DNA from: Anaeromyces robustus
Taxonomy: Eukaryota > Neocallimastigomycota > Neocallimastigomycetes > Neocallimastigales > Neocallimastigaceae
Direction: 5' to 3'
DNA: 64,000 bases
Assembly: GCA_002104895.1 (NCBI GenBank)
Contig: MCFG01000010.1
Span: forward strand, 201,001-265,000
Position numbers and translations under genes: made by a program
In this document: positions 41,624 to 55,462 of the stretch, one piece after another
Position numbering within the stretch: position 1 is the stretch's first letter
How the letters are laid out: every line of letters begins with the position of its first letter
Notes under the pieces: generated by a model
Seen by the model: the letters and a program-made list of their open reading frames with translations, nothing else
Database searches by the model: none
Told to the model about the DNA's origin: nothing

Positions 41624-44233
41624 TATAATAAAAACTTTTTAAAAAAAGAATCTCCAGAAAAAAGTGTACCACTAACTACAGGAAATTTAGTTCCAAGATT
41701 TATGAGAAAGTATATATATTTATATAGTTTTTTTTTTTATTTTAAAAAGTAGATTATAAAAATAAATTAATAATAATTATCTAATTATAATTAATAATAA
41801 TAATAATTAAAAAATAATTATTAAGTGAATCTGCTTCAGCATTAAGTATTGATTTTTCTCCTAATAATGAATTTATTGCTGTTGGTTTAGCAAATAGTGT
41901 TATTAAGGTATATTTATATAACTATGGATTCTAATTCAATAATCAAATGTTGAATAATATATATATATATATGTATTTTATAATAATTTTTATTGTTATA
42001 AAGTGTTAATAATATTCTTTGATTTATGTTATTATAATATTTTTATTTTTGAAAAAATATTTTTATTAAATAAATATATATAAATATAATATATATATAT
42101 ATTTAAAATAAAAAAAGATTTATCAAGCATCTACTGGTGCACTAGTTTCATCTCTTGGTTATCCAAAAGTCAATGAAGAAGGATATAATATACCTTGTAC
42201 TTCAATATCTTTTAGAAATGTTGATGATTCTGGAAAAAGAGCTAAAAATGTATTAATAGCAGGATGTAAATATGAAGATATATTTAAAAAAAATTATATA
42301 TAAATATATATCATAATATATAAAGATAATAGTTAAATCATAAATATCATTAAAAATTAACGATTCATACAATATATATATATAATATAATATATTAAAT
42401 GTTTCAAATATATATAAATATATATTATATTATTGATTTTATATTTTAACCTAACAAATATAAAAATAATAAAAAAATTGAAACAAAAAAAAAATTAAAA
42501 AAAAAAAAAAAAAAAATTAAAATAAAAATAAAAATAAAATAAAATAAAATCAAAAGATGCCAATGGTGCAACTATTCATTGGCATGTAACTTCTGGTCAA
42601 GCATTACAAATGAATATTGAAAAGAATAATCAAGTTAATTCTGTTTTTTATAATAAACATGGAAGTTTATATTGTACAGCAGGAAGTGATTGTCATGTAA
42701 GAGTTTATGATGCTGCAACAACAAAAAATTTATATGATTTATATGCTGGGTAATTATTTATAGAAGATAACAAAAAAATAAGAAATATATATATATACTA
42801 AATATATTTTATGTATTTTTATGTATAATTAATTTATTTGATACATTTGGAATGATTATTTTTATAAATTACATCTCCCATATACACATATTCTAAAATT
42901 ATATATCGATTTTTATTTAAAATATATACAAAATTATATATATTATTCAAATGCGTTTTGCTTTCTTTCTATTTTATATATATAATTTATATAAAAAATT
43001 ACATTAAAAATAATTAAATTAATTATATAAAGTAAAGATGGCGTTACGTCAGGTCATTCAAATAAAATATTTTCAGTAAAATTTCATCCTAAAGATTCAA
43101 ATTTATTATTATCAGGTGGATGGGATAATACAATTCAGGTAAATATAAGAAAAAAGAATTTTTTTTAATAATTCATATAAATCTATATTATATTAATAAA
43201 ATAAAAAAAAAAGTTTTTTAAATAATATTGATATATAATATTATATATGATGTATAATTTTTATCTAATAATTATTTATAAAAAAAATGAATAATAATAA
43301 AAGATTTGGGATTGTAGAGTAAAATATTCTATAAGGAGTATTTATGGTCCACATATTTGTGGTGATTCATTAGATATAAGTAATGATGGTAATACTATTA
43401 TATCTGGTTCATATTCAAAAGAAAATCCATTACAAGTATGAATAAAATAATATATATAGATTTAATTTTATTTATTTAACTTTTTTTTTATTTTTATTTT
43501 TTTTCTTTTTTCTTTTTTATATTTTGTTACTTTATAATAAATTTAATATATAATACTGTTAATATTAATATTATAATATTCTTTTATTTATCATTTAATT
43601 ATTAATAAATTTATTTAATTATTATTAATGCTAATAATAATATAATAAAAAAATAATAATTATAAATAAAATTAATTAATTCATTATTTTTTTTAATTAA
43701 GATGTGGGACTTTAATACATGTAAACTTCGTGAAGAAATTGTATGGGCTACAACAACTAAACGTAGATCTATGCTATATGCAGCTCATTTTAGTCATGCT
43801 ATTAAACCAAATTATTTCTATGCTGGTGGTAGTAATATTAATGAAGCTAGAGTTTATAGTATTGAAACGAATAAAGTAAAATAAATTTTAAAATAACGAT
43901 TTATTATTATATAATCAATATTGCTTTTTTTCATGACTAATTCTTTATATACATATATATATATGTATATATTATTACTATTACTATTATTGTTATTATT
44001 ATTATTATTATTTCATTTTATTATATATTAAGTGCTTAGGATCAGCATATGGTTTTGAAAATCCTGTATATTGTATGGCTATGTCTAGTGATGAAAAAAT
44101 TCTTACTTTAGGAGATGGTAATAATCATTTCTATTATTATAGTATAAATCCTTCTGCTTTAGAAGAAGAAAAAGAAGAAATAAGAGAAGCTACAGAAGCT
44201 GAAAATATAGCGCATTACTTTAATAAACATTAA
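41327..44233 (+). CDS. WD40 beta-propeller protein of unknown function
   Basis: Nine exons: 41327..41489, 41649..41709, 41826..41907, 42118..42265, 42557..42749, 43033..43138, 43304..43435, 43702..43875, 44033..44233; 419 residues. A disordered Asn/Asp-rich N-terminus is followed by VPRFMRK and about seven WD-type repeats: ALSIDFSPNNEFIAVGLANS, GATIHWHVTSG, LYCTAGSDCHVRVYD, GHSNKIFSVKFHPKDSNLL with SGGWDNTIQIWD, SGSYSKENPLQMWD, AGGSNINEARVYS, and YCMAMSSDEKILTLGDG. The C-terminus is a charged helix (LEEEKEEIREATEAE). Typical repeat motifs GH..WD are clearest in repeat 4. I do not recognise the family. Its divergent promoter with NPHP4 allows a flagellar role, which is inference only. Confidence 0.88.
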
Positions 44234-46694
44234 ACAAAAAATTATAATAATATATAAAATTTTATAATTAAAAAAAAAATAACAAAAAAAACTTTTTTTT
44301 TTCTCTTATAATTATTATATCCTATATAATATATGTATATAATACAAAGAAAATAGATTTTATATTATATGGATTTAAAATAATTATAATAATATACCAA
44401 TAATAATTTTTATATATTTAAATTTTTTTTTCTATATTTTGTTATATTTACACAAATATAAAAATATAGCAAATTAGTATATAGATATTTTATCTTTTTC
44501 ATATTTTTCATATATAAATATGTAATAAAAATATCAAAATAAATATATTGATAAATTTAAAAATGATATTAATTTACATAAATATTTTTTTTCCATATAT
44601 ATATATATATAAAATAATACTGAATTACAATATAAATATATTAAAAAATATTTATTTAAAATTTTATTAAATCTTATTTTATATCAAAAATAAATAATCA
44701 AAGACAGATTTTTTGTTGGGTATCATTTTTTGGTACACAAAAAATTTTATGTTAAAAATATTGAAAAAAAGTTTATTGTGTAACTCAAAACGACATGTAA
44801 AGAAAAAAAATTTTTTTAATTTTAAATATTATAAAATAACATTAAATGAAACGTATAGAATTAAAAAAAAAAAAAAAAAAAAAAAAAACATAGAATTATT
44901 TATAAAAAAATTTTAAGAATAATAAATATATACAAGTTATTAAAAATAATAAAATATTATATATAATAATAAATAGTACTAATTATTGTTGAAAAAAGTA
45001 TAATTATTATAAAAAGAAAGGTACTTATGATATTATATTATTATTTTAACAATAAAATTAAATGTGTTGGTTATGATAATATTATACAGAAGAAAGTGTT
45101 ACTATTATTATAATTATTATTAGTAAAAAAATATATATAGTTAATGAATAATAAATATAAATAATAATAAATAAATTAAGTATTATAATAATATACACTT
45201 AAAAAAATAATGATAGATAGTTAGATGTCTGGTGTTCAAGGAAATATTTCTTATACTCTATATCAATGATTATTTTGGATGAGAAATTTGTGGAATATGA
45301 CATTTTTTCATAATTATTTTCTATCTTTGAAGATATATATTCATTTATTACTAAGAAGAACATATTTGGTTTATTATCATTATCATCAACTCCATAATTG
45401 AAATCATAATCAATAATAAATCTTTTCTTAGAGCATAAAAGTGACTATATAGTCATATTGTCTATCGTAATCCTGGTCTCTCCAATTTAATTAATGATTT
45501 TGTAAATTTAATTTTATTTTTTTTTTTTATTTTTATTTTTATTTAAAAAAAAAATTCTTAATAATCATTTAATTAAATTTTTTTCAAAATATAATTTTAA
45601 TTTATAATAATTTACAGCAAATTAAAATTTATAATTTATTAATTTAATTTATTTTGTAACAATTCTTATATTCACACAAACAATAAAAAAAAACATATCC
45701 TCCGGTTTTATTATTTATAATAATAAGTAATAAGATCTCCGATACAATATTTATAATTATAGAAATTATATTGTAAAAGGACACAAAAAAAAATATTTGC
45801 GATTATTTATTTATTTTTTATTTAACTTTTAAATATTTGTTTATTTATTTATATTTATTATTCATTTATTATTTTTCCTAGATCAAATTATTAATTTTAT
45901 ATAATAATAATAATGGATATTTTTTTTAATTAAATATTCTTTGTCTTTGTATATATTTATATTTTTTTAAAGGTTATGTAATAGTGTTTCTTTATTTATT
46001 TATTAATTTTTATCTTTTTTTGTTATTATTTAATAATAATAAATAATAACTAACATTAATATAAGAATTATCTAATGTAATGCAATCAACAGATATCTTA
46101 ATAAATATTATTAAGAAAATCATAAAGATTTTATTAAATTAAAACATAAGAATATTTAAAACGGTCAACAAAAAACTAGGCACATAAATTGTATATAAAT
46201 TATAAATAATTAAGAATAAATATTTTTTTTTATATACATAAACAATTAGAATGATTTTTAATATTCGTGAACTTCAGAATATGATTTAATTAAATTATTA
46301 AATTTTGGAGCCAAAATATACATTTTATTATTTAATTTTTATCATTTGAACTTTTGTTTGGCTTTTTTATATATTATCAATATATTCAATTATATTATAT
46401 ACAATTAAACTTTTATAAATTTTTACTATTTTTTTTTCTAGAATGGTGGTTTTACAAATTTGTTAATAAAAATATACTAAAAATTTTGGTATATATATAG
46501 CCAAGGATATGGCCTTTTTTTTTTTTTTTCTTTAAAAAAAAAACGAAAAAAAAACACTAAATATATACATGTACATATGTATATATATATAAATATTAAT
46601 AATATATAAAAAGAAAATATTAAATGTTTTTAAAATAAATTATATATATAATAAAAATTCAATTATATTAAGATAAAAAAACTAAATTATAAAA
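44234..46694. other. Intergenic region upstream of the ABC transporter
   Basis: Mostly A/T; contains the possible coding remnant at 45216-45486 and a dispersed-repeat candidate at about 44716-44795. An upstream A-rich leader precedes the transporter ATG. Confidence 0.6.
45216..45486 (-). pseudogene. Degenerate coding remnant, family unknown
   Basis: On the minus strand one frame reads DQDYDRQYDYIVTFML then stops; after a one-base shift a second frame continues for about 70 codons (KKRFIIDYDFNYGVDDNDNK, FFLVINEYISSKI, IIIDIEYKKYFLEHQTSNYL). Residue composition and G/C content are gene-like and unlike the surroundings. There is no ATG-led intact gene and no plausible splice pattern, so a frameshifted gene fragment is the simplest reading. 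Confidence 0.4.
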
Positions 46695-48455
46695 ATGAAT
46701 TTATATTTTTGTCAAATAAAAAGTTTAATTTATAAAAATTACAAATTAAAGAAATATGGTCCTTTCTATAGTTCTTTATTTTCTCAATTTTTATATGCAT
46801 TAATTTTAATTTTAATTATAGGTAAAAAATGCTTTTTTATTAATTGTATTTTTATTTTATATTTTAATTAATTAATTAATTAATTAATTAATTAATTATT
46901 TATTTATTTATTTATAAAAAAGGTTATACAGGAAATACTACATATGAATCTACTGACGAATTTATTCCGAGTGTTAATCCTGTTCCTATCGATAACTCTT
47001 TAAAAAACCTTGAAGGAAATATTAATTTTATTATTCCATTAAAATTAAATAATAATGGATATAGAGAAAGTTTTATTAATAATTTAATAAGTAATAAATT
47101 ATTTTCAGAAAATAAGTCTTTAAAGTATGAAATATTCGATGATATAAATTCATATAATAAGAAATTATCTAATAAAGAATCAAATGCTACAGTAATATTT
47201 AATAATATATACACCGATTATACTATTCGAGTTCCTGGACAAGATTCAGTTAATCCAGATTCACCACCCGTTAATGACTATTATCAAAAAAGAATAGTTC
47301 CTGTAGAAGATATCAGCAAATATCTTAATATTTTTTCATCATTACAAGTCATGGTTAATCAAGCTATTATTCAAACAAAAACAAATAAACCAATTGATAT
47401 TGATATTAAGGTTGGTAAATTAAGTGAACCAGTTTATAATTCTAGTGAAGTTAAAAGGGTTTCTATTAAATCTTTATTATTGTCATTTGTATTTTTCATA
47501 CAATGTTTGACTTTCACAACTTCTATATTGAGAGAGAAAGAAAAAGGACAAGAGCAAGAATTAATTGTACAGGGTGTTCATCCATCAGCTACTTGGTTAT
47601 CTTGGGAAATTATATACTTTCCTTTAATTTTTTTCATTTCAATATTAGCTGCATTTATGGAAAAAAAAGACCTATTTATATATTTAGGGTTCCCATTATC
47701 ATTATTATTAATGATTTTATATGGAATATCATTATTTGGATTCTTGATACTTATGACAAAATTATTTAAAGAAACTAAGACTGCAGTTTTAATTGTATCT
47801 ATCTTTTTCTTCATTTTAATATTTGCTAATAATAAAATTTATGAATTAGATGATAAATATCCAATTTTAATAAATTTAATCTATATTCTCATTTCTCCTA
47901 TTAGCTTAACGGTTGGATTAACAAAACACCTTAAAGAAAAACAATTTTCGTTAGGTAGTAATAGTTTTAATCACTTTATCTTTCTTCTTTGCTCCATAGT
48001 TATTTATCATGTAATTATTATTGGTGTAGAATTCTTTTCTTTTAAATTTTCTAAATTATTTAGAACAAAGGGTGATTTTATTCCATGTCATTTTTATGAA
48101 GATGATATTGAAGCTGATCCAAACAATTATGGAAAACCAACAGTAGAAGTAAAGAATATATTTAAAGTATATAAAAATAGAAGTAATAATAAATTACGTA
48201 ACCTTTTTACTAATGAAAAAGTCAATGTTTTGAATGGAGTCAGTTTCAACGTTTATAATAATGAAATTTTTGGTATTTTAGGACATAATGGTGCTGGTAA
48301 ATCTACTTTAATTAAAATCATGACAGGTTTAATAAAACCAGATCATGGAAAGGTATATTACGAAGGTTTAGAATTAACTTCTAATATAAATAGAATTCGT
48401 AAAAATATTGGTAATTATTTTAATTAATTAATTAATTAATTAATTAATTAATAAT

Positions 48456-48510
<55 letters not shown>

Positions 48511-51500
48511 TCTACCTATTTAATTAATAAATATATATTATAAAAAGTATTCTAACATTAATAAAAAATTGTAATAAACAATAATAATTAATTTATATAT
48601 ATATATTTTCAATTTTTTTTTTAATTTTTATAAATTTTAAGGTTTATGTTTCCAAGATTCCATTGTATATGATGATTTAACAATAGAAGATAATTTAAAA
48701 ATTTTTGCTGGTATAAAAGGAGTTAATGTAAATATTGAAAGTATATTGAATGATATCATTTTAAATGAAAAAAGATATAGTAAAGTTAATGAACTCAGTG
48801 GTGGTCAAAAAAGAAAATTGTGTATCGGTTTATCATTAATTGGTAATCCTAGATTTATATTCTTGGATGAACCTACTACAAGCTTAGATCCAATGTCTAG
48901 AAGAAAAATTTGGGAAATCTTATTGAAAATAAAAAAGAATCGTGTAATATTTTTATGTACTCATTATATGGATGAAGCTGATATTCTTGCAGATAGAAAA
49001 ATTATTATTAATAATGGAATAATACGTTGTTCTGGTAGTAGTATTTATTTAAAAAATCATTTTAACATGAAATACTTACTTAACGTTGAAACTAAAATGA
49101 AATATAAAAATAAAATTAATAATACAATATTGAAACATATTCCTGAAGCAAATAGTATTAATGATAATAATCAAGTAAATGAAAAGAATTACAATAACCA
49201 TGATGATAAAGTTTATTGCTTTACCTGGGAATTGCCTATGTCATTAACTAATAAATATTTTGGTCTTTTAAATGAATTAGAATCATTAAAAGGAAAAATA
49301 TTAAATCAAATTTCATTGGATTCTCCATACTTAGAACATTTATTTATTAAGGTTACTTCTGAAAATTTTAAAAATAAAAATATTAAAGACAATTCAGAAA
49401 ATAATATTATTGAAGACGAGAAATTGCCTAAAATACAAGGAGTAAAAAAATTAAGTTTTATTAGTAAAACCATTAAATTAATGAAATATCGATTTTTATT
49501 ATTAATGAGAAATCGCTTATTTATATTTATCTATATAATACTTCCAATTATTTTAATTGGTCTTGTTTTCTCTAGTTTAAAAGGAAATGTCAATAATTTA
49601 GCAAAGGTTGAATTTCATGAAAAAGATATCTCCTCACCAAAAATATATGATGGATATAAATGGAATTATGATATTAAAAATTCTAATTTAAGTAAAGAAT
49701 TTACTGGAGAATTAATTAAAAAAATCATATCTTCATCTATTGAAAAAATTAATTTTGATATAACTAATTATTCTAAGGAAGAAATGGAAGAAATTACAAA
49801 AAGAAAAGATGCTTCATATTATATTTCATCATTTAATGCTAACCAGGTTAATAATACCTATAAATTTGAAATTTATTATAATAATATTATGACTCATTCC
49901 ATTCCAGTTACTATTAATACTTTGAGTAATGTAATTCTTTCCTTAAATAATGTTCAAGAAAATATTGTTACTCGTTCTAATCCTTATAGTTATACAAATG
50001 ATATAGAAGTTTTATTTCTCAAAAATTATCAATTATTTGAATTAGTTTTATCGACGACAGCACGTCTATGTATTACTTTTATTGTTTCATTCTTTGGACC
50101 AATGACAATTCGGGAAAGAACTAATAAACTTTTAAAACAATTAAACTTAAATGGTATAACTTATAAAAGTTATTGGTGTTCAACATTTATTGTTACTTTT
50201 ATATTATTATATCTTATATCTGCCTTTATTATTGGTTGATGTGCCTTGATGGGATTTAATGCTTTTCATAAAATAATAAATCTTGTCATTGTATTTATTA
50301 TATTAATATTTTCTTGTTCTTCAACTTTACTATACCAATACTGGATGAGTTTTTATTTTGAGAATGAAAGTCGATCTTATATTATCTATATATTACTTAA
50401 TATAATTCCATCAGTTTGTTATTCAATGAGGTTTTTCAACAGTAGTGAAATACTTAGTAATTTAACGGATGAGATAGGAATTCAAGTACAAATTGAAGTT
50501 ATTTTAATATTTGGATGTATCTTTTTCCCTATTATGAATATTCCTAATGCAATTACTAGATTGATAAGAATTGATCTTTTAAATGATTTCTCTGGGACTA
50601 AAATAAAATTCTCAAGTTTATTTGATATTAATGGATTTTTAGGGTTACTCATTGGTAATATATTAAGTATTTTATTTTGTGTACTTTTAATTATATATTC
50701 AAATCATGAAATGCGTAATGGAAAAGTTAATTCCATTTCTGAACGATTCAAAGTAGATTCAAAAAAATTGCTTTTGAAATTAAAAAATGGTGATGAGGAT
50801 GTTTATAATGAATATAAACGAGTAGCTAATATTTCTGAAAATGATTCTTGTCTTCAGAGTATAAAAATTATTGAAAATGAAAATGAAAATGACAATGAAA
50901 ATGAAAATATAGGAAAAATAACAAAACAAATCCCTATTCGAGTAGTTAATGTAGGAAAAGAATATCCTTGTTATCAATTTATTAAAAATATTGATCAATT
51001 AATGGAAACGGTAAATAAAAAAGATATAAAATTTGGTGATTATCATTTTTCTACATTACGTAATGGTGGACTTGTTGTGACTTCATTGAAAGATGTTTCT
51101 CTTGGAATTAATGATCATGAATGTTTTGGATTACTTGGACCAAATGGTTCTGGTAAGTCTACTCTTTTAAATATCATTGCTTATAATATTACTCAAAGTG
51201 TTGGAAAAGTTTATTTCGATGGTATTGATAATAAAAAAATTAAAGAAGATCATTATATGATAGGTTTTTGTCCTCAAAATGATACTTTATGGGATGAATT
51301 TACTTTATATGAACATTTAATTATGTATATTAATCTTCGTGGTTTTTCCAAAAAAGAATGTAAAAAATATGCTAATATGTATATGAAATTTTGTAGAATT
51401 GAAGAACATAAAAATAAATATCCACATGAACTTAGTGGTGGTACTCGTCGTAAATTATGTATAATAATATCTTTAATTTGTTTTTCTAATAAAGTTGTAC

Positions 51501-51994
51501 TTGATGAACCTTCTTCTGGTATGGATCCAGCTACTCGTAGATATATATGGAATATTCTTACAAATTACAAAAATAATGAGAATTCTTCTATTGTTATAAC
51601 TACTCATTCTATGGAAGAAGCTGAAATTCTTTGTGATCGTATTGGAATTTTAGTTAATGGTGAACTTCATGCTTTAGGATCTCCTACTCATGTGAAAATG
51701 AAATATGGTAATACTTATACACTTGAAATCAATTGTTCAGACAGTAAATTGATTGATAAACATATTAAAAATGATATTCCAATGTTAAATGAAAAGGATG
51801 TAATATGTGAAATTAAATCAAATAAGCGAATTAAATATACATTCAAAATTATGGAAAATTATAGTGAAGTATTTAGAATTATGAAATATTATAAATCAAA
51901 GAATCTCGTTACTTATTACGGTTTTAATCAAACTAACCTTGAAGATGTATTCTTAAAATTTGCAAATCTTCAAGAAAATAAAGAAATGGAATAA
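46695..51994 (+). CDS. ABCA-type full ABC transporter with one in-frame TGA
   Basis: Exports lipids or similar substrates in characterised relatives. Three exons: 46695..46821, 46923..48410, 48642..51994; 1656 codons. Order is TMD1-NBD1-TMD2-NBD2. Exon 1 holds the first membrane segment (LFSQFLYALILILIIG), then a large extracytosolic loop and TMD1. NBD1: Walker A GHNGAGKST at 496-504, signature LSGGQ at about 590, Walker B FIFLDEPTTSLDP, H-loop THYMDEAD; the Q-loop reads CFQ instead of the usual CPQ. NBD2: Walker A GPNGSGKST near 1371, LSGGTRRK, VVLDEPSSGMDP, TTHSMEEAE. Codon 1071 (50237-50239) is TGA inside TMD2 (SAFIIG-stop-CALMGFNAF); the same frame is open on both sides for hundreds of codons, and no intron with usable splice sites removes it without breaking the frame. 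It may be a recent nonsense mutation, sequencing error, or readthrough. Confidence 0.9.
48426..48512. repeat. (TTAA)n and (TTTA)n run in ABC transporter intron 2
   Basis: Tandem TTAA units followed by about 14 TTTA units just after the 5' splice site. A similar TTAA run (46867-46900) sits in intron 1. Confidence 0.9.
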
Positions 51995-52426
51995 CCATAA
52001 TTAAAATTCATAATAATAACAGAATACACAAATGAATATTTATAATGTTAAATAATTAAAAATAACCACTACTTTTTTAAAAAAATATATATATAAATTG
52101 ATCTCTTTTCAATATAAAAATAAAAAGATGTTTTTCTGTTATTCTCTACCTAACATTTATAATAAAAAGTTCTATTAATTATTTAAACATATTAAAATAA
52201 GCAATGAATAATATATTAAAGAATATATTTAAATAATATAGAAATAAATAAATAAATGATTTATTTGTTTATTTATTTTTAATATTAAAATAAAAATAAA
52301 TTATTAATAATTATAGAATATATGATCTATTAATAATTTTTTTTTAAATATATATATATTATAATATAAAATTATAACAGTCAAATAAATAAATAATATA
52401 AAGAAATAAATAAATCAATCATAAAT

Positions 52427-52499
<73 letters not shown>

Positions 52500-53479
52500 A
52501 AATTAATAAATTAAATAAAAAATAAAGTGTAAAAATATTTTACAATTCATTATTATTATTAAAATAATGAATTATAAAATATTAAAAAATAGTAATAATT
52601 TAATATAATTATAATAATATTTTAATTTTAAATAATAATAATTATAATTATTATTAACTATAATATAATATAAATATTTTTTTATTTTATATTATGTTTA
52701 TTAAAATATTTTTATATGAAATAATCTATAATGAAAAGAGAATTTATTCATATTAATAGTATATATGATAATATAAATGGTAATAAAATAAATTCTTATT
52801 ATTAAAAAAATTAATAATACTAAAAAAAAAAAAAAGAAAAAATGTTACTTATAATCTAAAAAAGATAAAAAAAAAAAAAAGTAATAAAAACTGATTTTAA
52901 TAAAGATTCAATAAAAATTGATTTTAAAAATACTTTAAAAAGGTATTAGAAATTGACAATTAACTATTTAACAATTTAACTATTCTATTATTTGTATTTA
53001 AATAAGTGTTATTAAATAGTAAAATATTACTAAAGAAAAAGAAAAAGAAAACTATTATAAATTATATATTATATACATTATTATTACAATATTCATATAT
53101 TTAATAAAAACATTGAAACTGTACTAATTAAAATTAAATTATTCTTGGTTAAGTATTTTTTTTTGGTTATACAATAATTTTTATGAAAAAATATCAAAAA
53201 AAAACATTGTGTAACACAGATTGTTGTACAGTCAAATTTTTAGAAAATTTTAATTTTAGAAAAGAATGTTATCATAATAGGAAACAAAGAATTAGGCTAT
53301 AAGAAATGGAAAAGTTTACTCTGATGATATTGAAGATAAAAAAAAAATAAATGAAAACTCATTATATAATAAGCTTTTCTCTTCAAAATTATACTTTATT
53401 GGAATAATTAATATTATATGAATAATATTATAATTGAAAAAAAAAAAAATGATAAATTATTTTTGATATATTAAAAAAT
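51995..53479. other. Intergenic, 3' of the ABC transporter
   Basis: No gene. Contains a TTTA array at 52426-52496 and an inverted repeat with 19-bp arms and one mismatch (52534-52552 / 52565-52583). A stretch near 53150-53235 resembles 44716-44795. Confidence 0.65.
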
Positions 53480-53480
53480 A

Positions 53481-53491
<11 letters not shown>
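53480..53491. repeat. Target-site duplication, left copy (LINE fragment 2)
   Basis: ATATTTATTAAT, identical to 53998-54009. Confidence 0.75.
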
Positions 53492-53523
<32 letters not shown>

Positions 53524-53997
53524 TGGCACACAATTTGTACGTCACTTTTATTGAATTTAAATATTAAAATACATGAATCATAAAAAAACACATAATGAAA
53601 AAAATGATACTAAAAAAAAAAAATAAAAAAAAACCAGTAATATATTATAGAAAATAATAAATAATACTGGAGGGAAAAAAAAATAGTATAATAATATTTA
53701 AAAACAATAAATCCATACAAGCCCTTAATTATAAATATAGAATTAAAGTAAAATTGATCTATCCTATTCCACTAGGGTCGGAAATAGGATCGGCATTTGC
53801 CCTACTAGGCTGTCCTACTGTGTTATCAGCATTGACGTTCCTGGAGAGGTTGGTTTTAAATTTATTGAACAATATATGTTGTCTTTTACAGACAACAGGC
53901 ATGATATCATTCAATAGAGCCGCAGATCGCAACAAGAATGAGGATTTTGAATAAGTACCAGATTCAGTCTGACACTTAAACAAACATTCCCATTCCA
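53492..53997 (-). mobile_element. 5'-truncated LINE, copy 2
   Basis: Same element as 21067-21976 and truncated further, so that only the last 80 codons of the polyprotein (from MEWECLFKCQTESGTYSK) and the 3' tail remain. The coding part differs from copy 1 by a single base in the aligned region (GGG/GAG codon area near 53940), the tail by a few bases and A-run lengths. The poly(A) tail (T run to 53520) and a 12-bp duplication flank it. Near identity between copies 32 kb apart means recent activity. Confidence 0.92.
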
Positions 53998-54009
53998 ATA
54001 TTTATTAAT
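53998..54009. repeat. Target-site duplication, right copy (LINE fragment 2)
   Basis: Identical to 53480-53491; it abuts the 5' truncation point of the element. Confidence 0.75.
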
Positions 54010-54326
54010 AAATATTTGCTTATATATAATTTATATTATTTTTATTTTTATTATTTTATTTATTTAAATTGTTAATAAATATTATTTTTTTATTTATTTT
54101 TTATCTTTTATTATTATTATTATTATTTTTTTTATTATTTTTTTATTTATTTTTTATTTTACTTTATTTTATTTAATTTAATTTTACTTTATTCTATTTA
54201 ATTTAATTTAATTTAATTTTATTTTATTTTTTCAAATAGTCTTTTTTAGCTGCAATAATTATATATATATATAAATATATATATATAATTGTTAATTGTA
54301 TCTAATTTTCTTTTTTAATTTAATTT
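54010..54326. other. Short intergenic T-rich stretch
   Basis: Repeated TTTAA/TTTTA units; 3' flank of the M1-like gene. No gene is visible. Confidence 0.7.
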
Positions 54327-55068
54327 TTAAAAAAGTGGACTTAATATTGAATAAATATCATTTATTAATAAATTAATATTTTTATTCTTTTTTAAAATTT
54401 TTTCTATAATCCAATAACTTATAAAATCAACTTCTTCATTTTCTTGTTTAGTTTCATTTGCAAGGAAATTTATAAAATAATTTTCTATTGTTTCTAAATC
54501 TTTATTTTTATAAAGATTTGTTAATGTTGAATTAATGATTATGGCAAGATTTAAACTATAACCTAATATATTGACTAAACTTTTGAAATTGGTCATTATC
54601 CATCCCATTAAACTTTCATGTATTAGTAAAATTTCTGTAGGATCAATGACCCTTTCTGATACAAGTATTAATAATCGTTTTATTATATATATATAATTAT
54701 TCATTATACCATTTTGATTATCCTTATCATTAATATTATTAATAAGTTTTTCCTTTAATAAATCAAGCATACCTAAAATATTTGGAATGGAAAATTTCAT
54801 AGCAATTTTTTCTATAATTAAATTTAAATAAAAATCATCAATTTGACTTGTATTTTCATTAACAAAATTAATAATATAATCCTTTTCTAAATCTTCATTT
54901 ATTTTGGATGTATAATTATTAATCCTTAATAATACTTTATATGGTATAAGTTTTTCAATTTCTTGTTTATCAGTAATATTTTCTTTTGCGTCTTTTATTA
55001 TTCTATTCGAATTTTTTTTTATATATAAAAATTAAATTTATTATATATATATGTTATACAATTATTAT

Positions 55069-55099
<31 letters not shown>

Positions 55100-55422
55100 G
55101 TATATTATTATATTCTAATCTTACCTTTCATCATTAATTTTCAAACATTCAATTAATATTAAAATATTTATATTATTATTATTATTGTTGTTGTGATTAT
55201 TATAAATTTTATTTTTTACTTGATTATAAATATTATAAAATATATCATTTCTAAATATTCTGACTTTTTCAATAAATGAAGCTTTATTATCATCGATATT
55301 ATCATATATACTATAGACCATTAAAATCTTATTTAAAGTTTTTATTATATCATATAATATACTAAATTATTATTGAAAAAAAAAATTATATATATATAAA
55401 TAAATAAATATGATTTTAGTTA

Positions 55423-55462
<40 letters not shown>

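Noticed and set aside
44713-44916. 67-codon frame downstream of the WD40 gene
   Set aside because: Lys/Asn/Ile composition of random A-rich DNA, and it overlaps the dispersed-repeat candidate.
47503-47814. Overlapping frames on both strands inside the ABC transporter exon
   Set aside because: Shadows of a well-supported coding exon; no family features.
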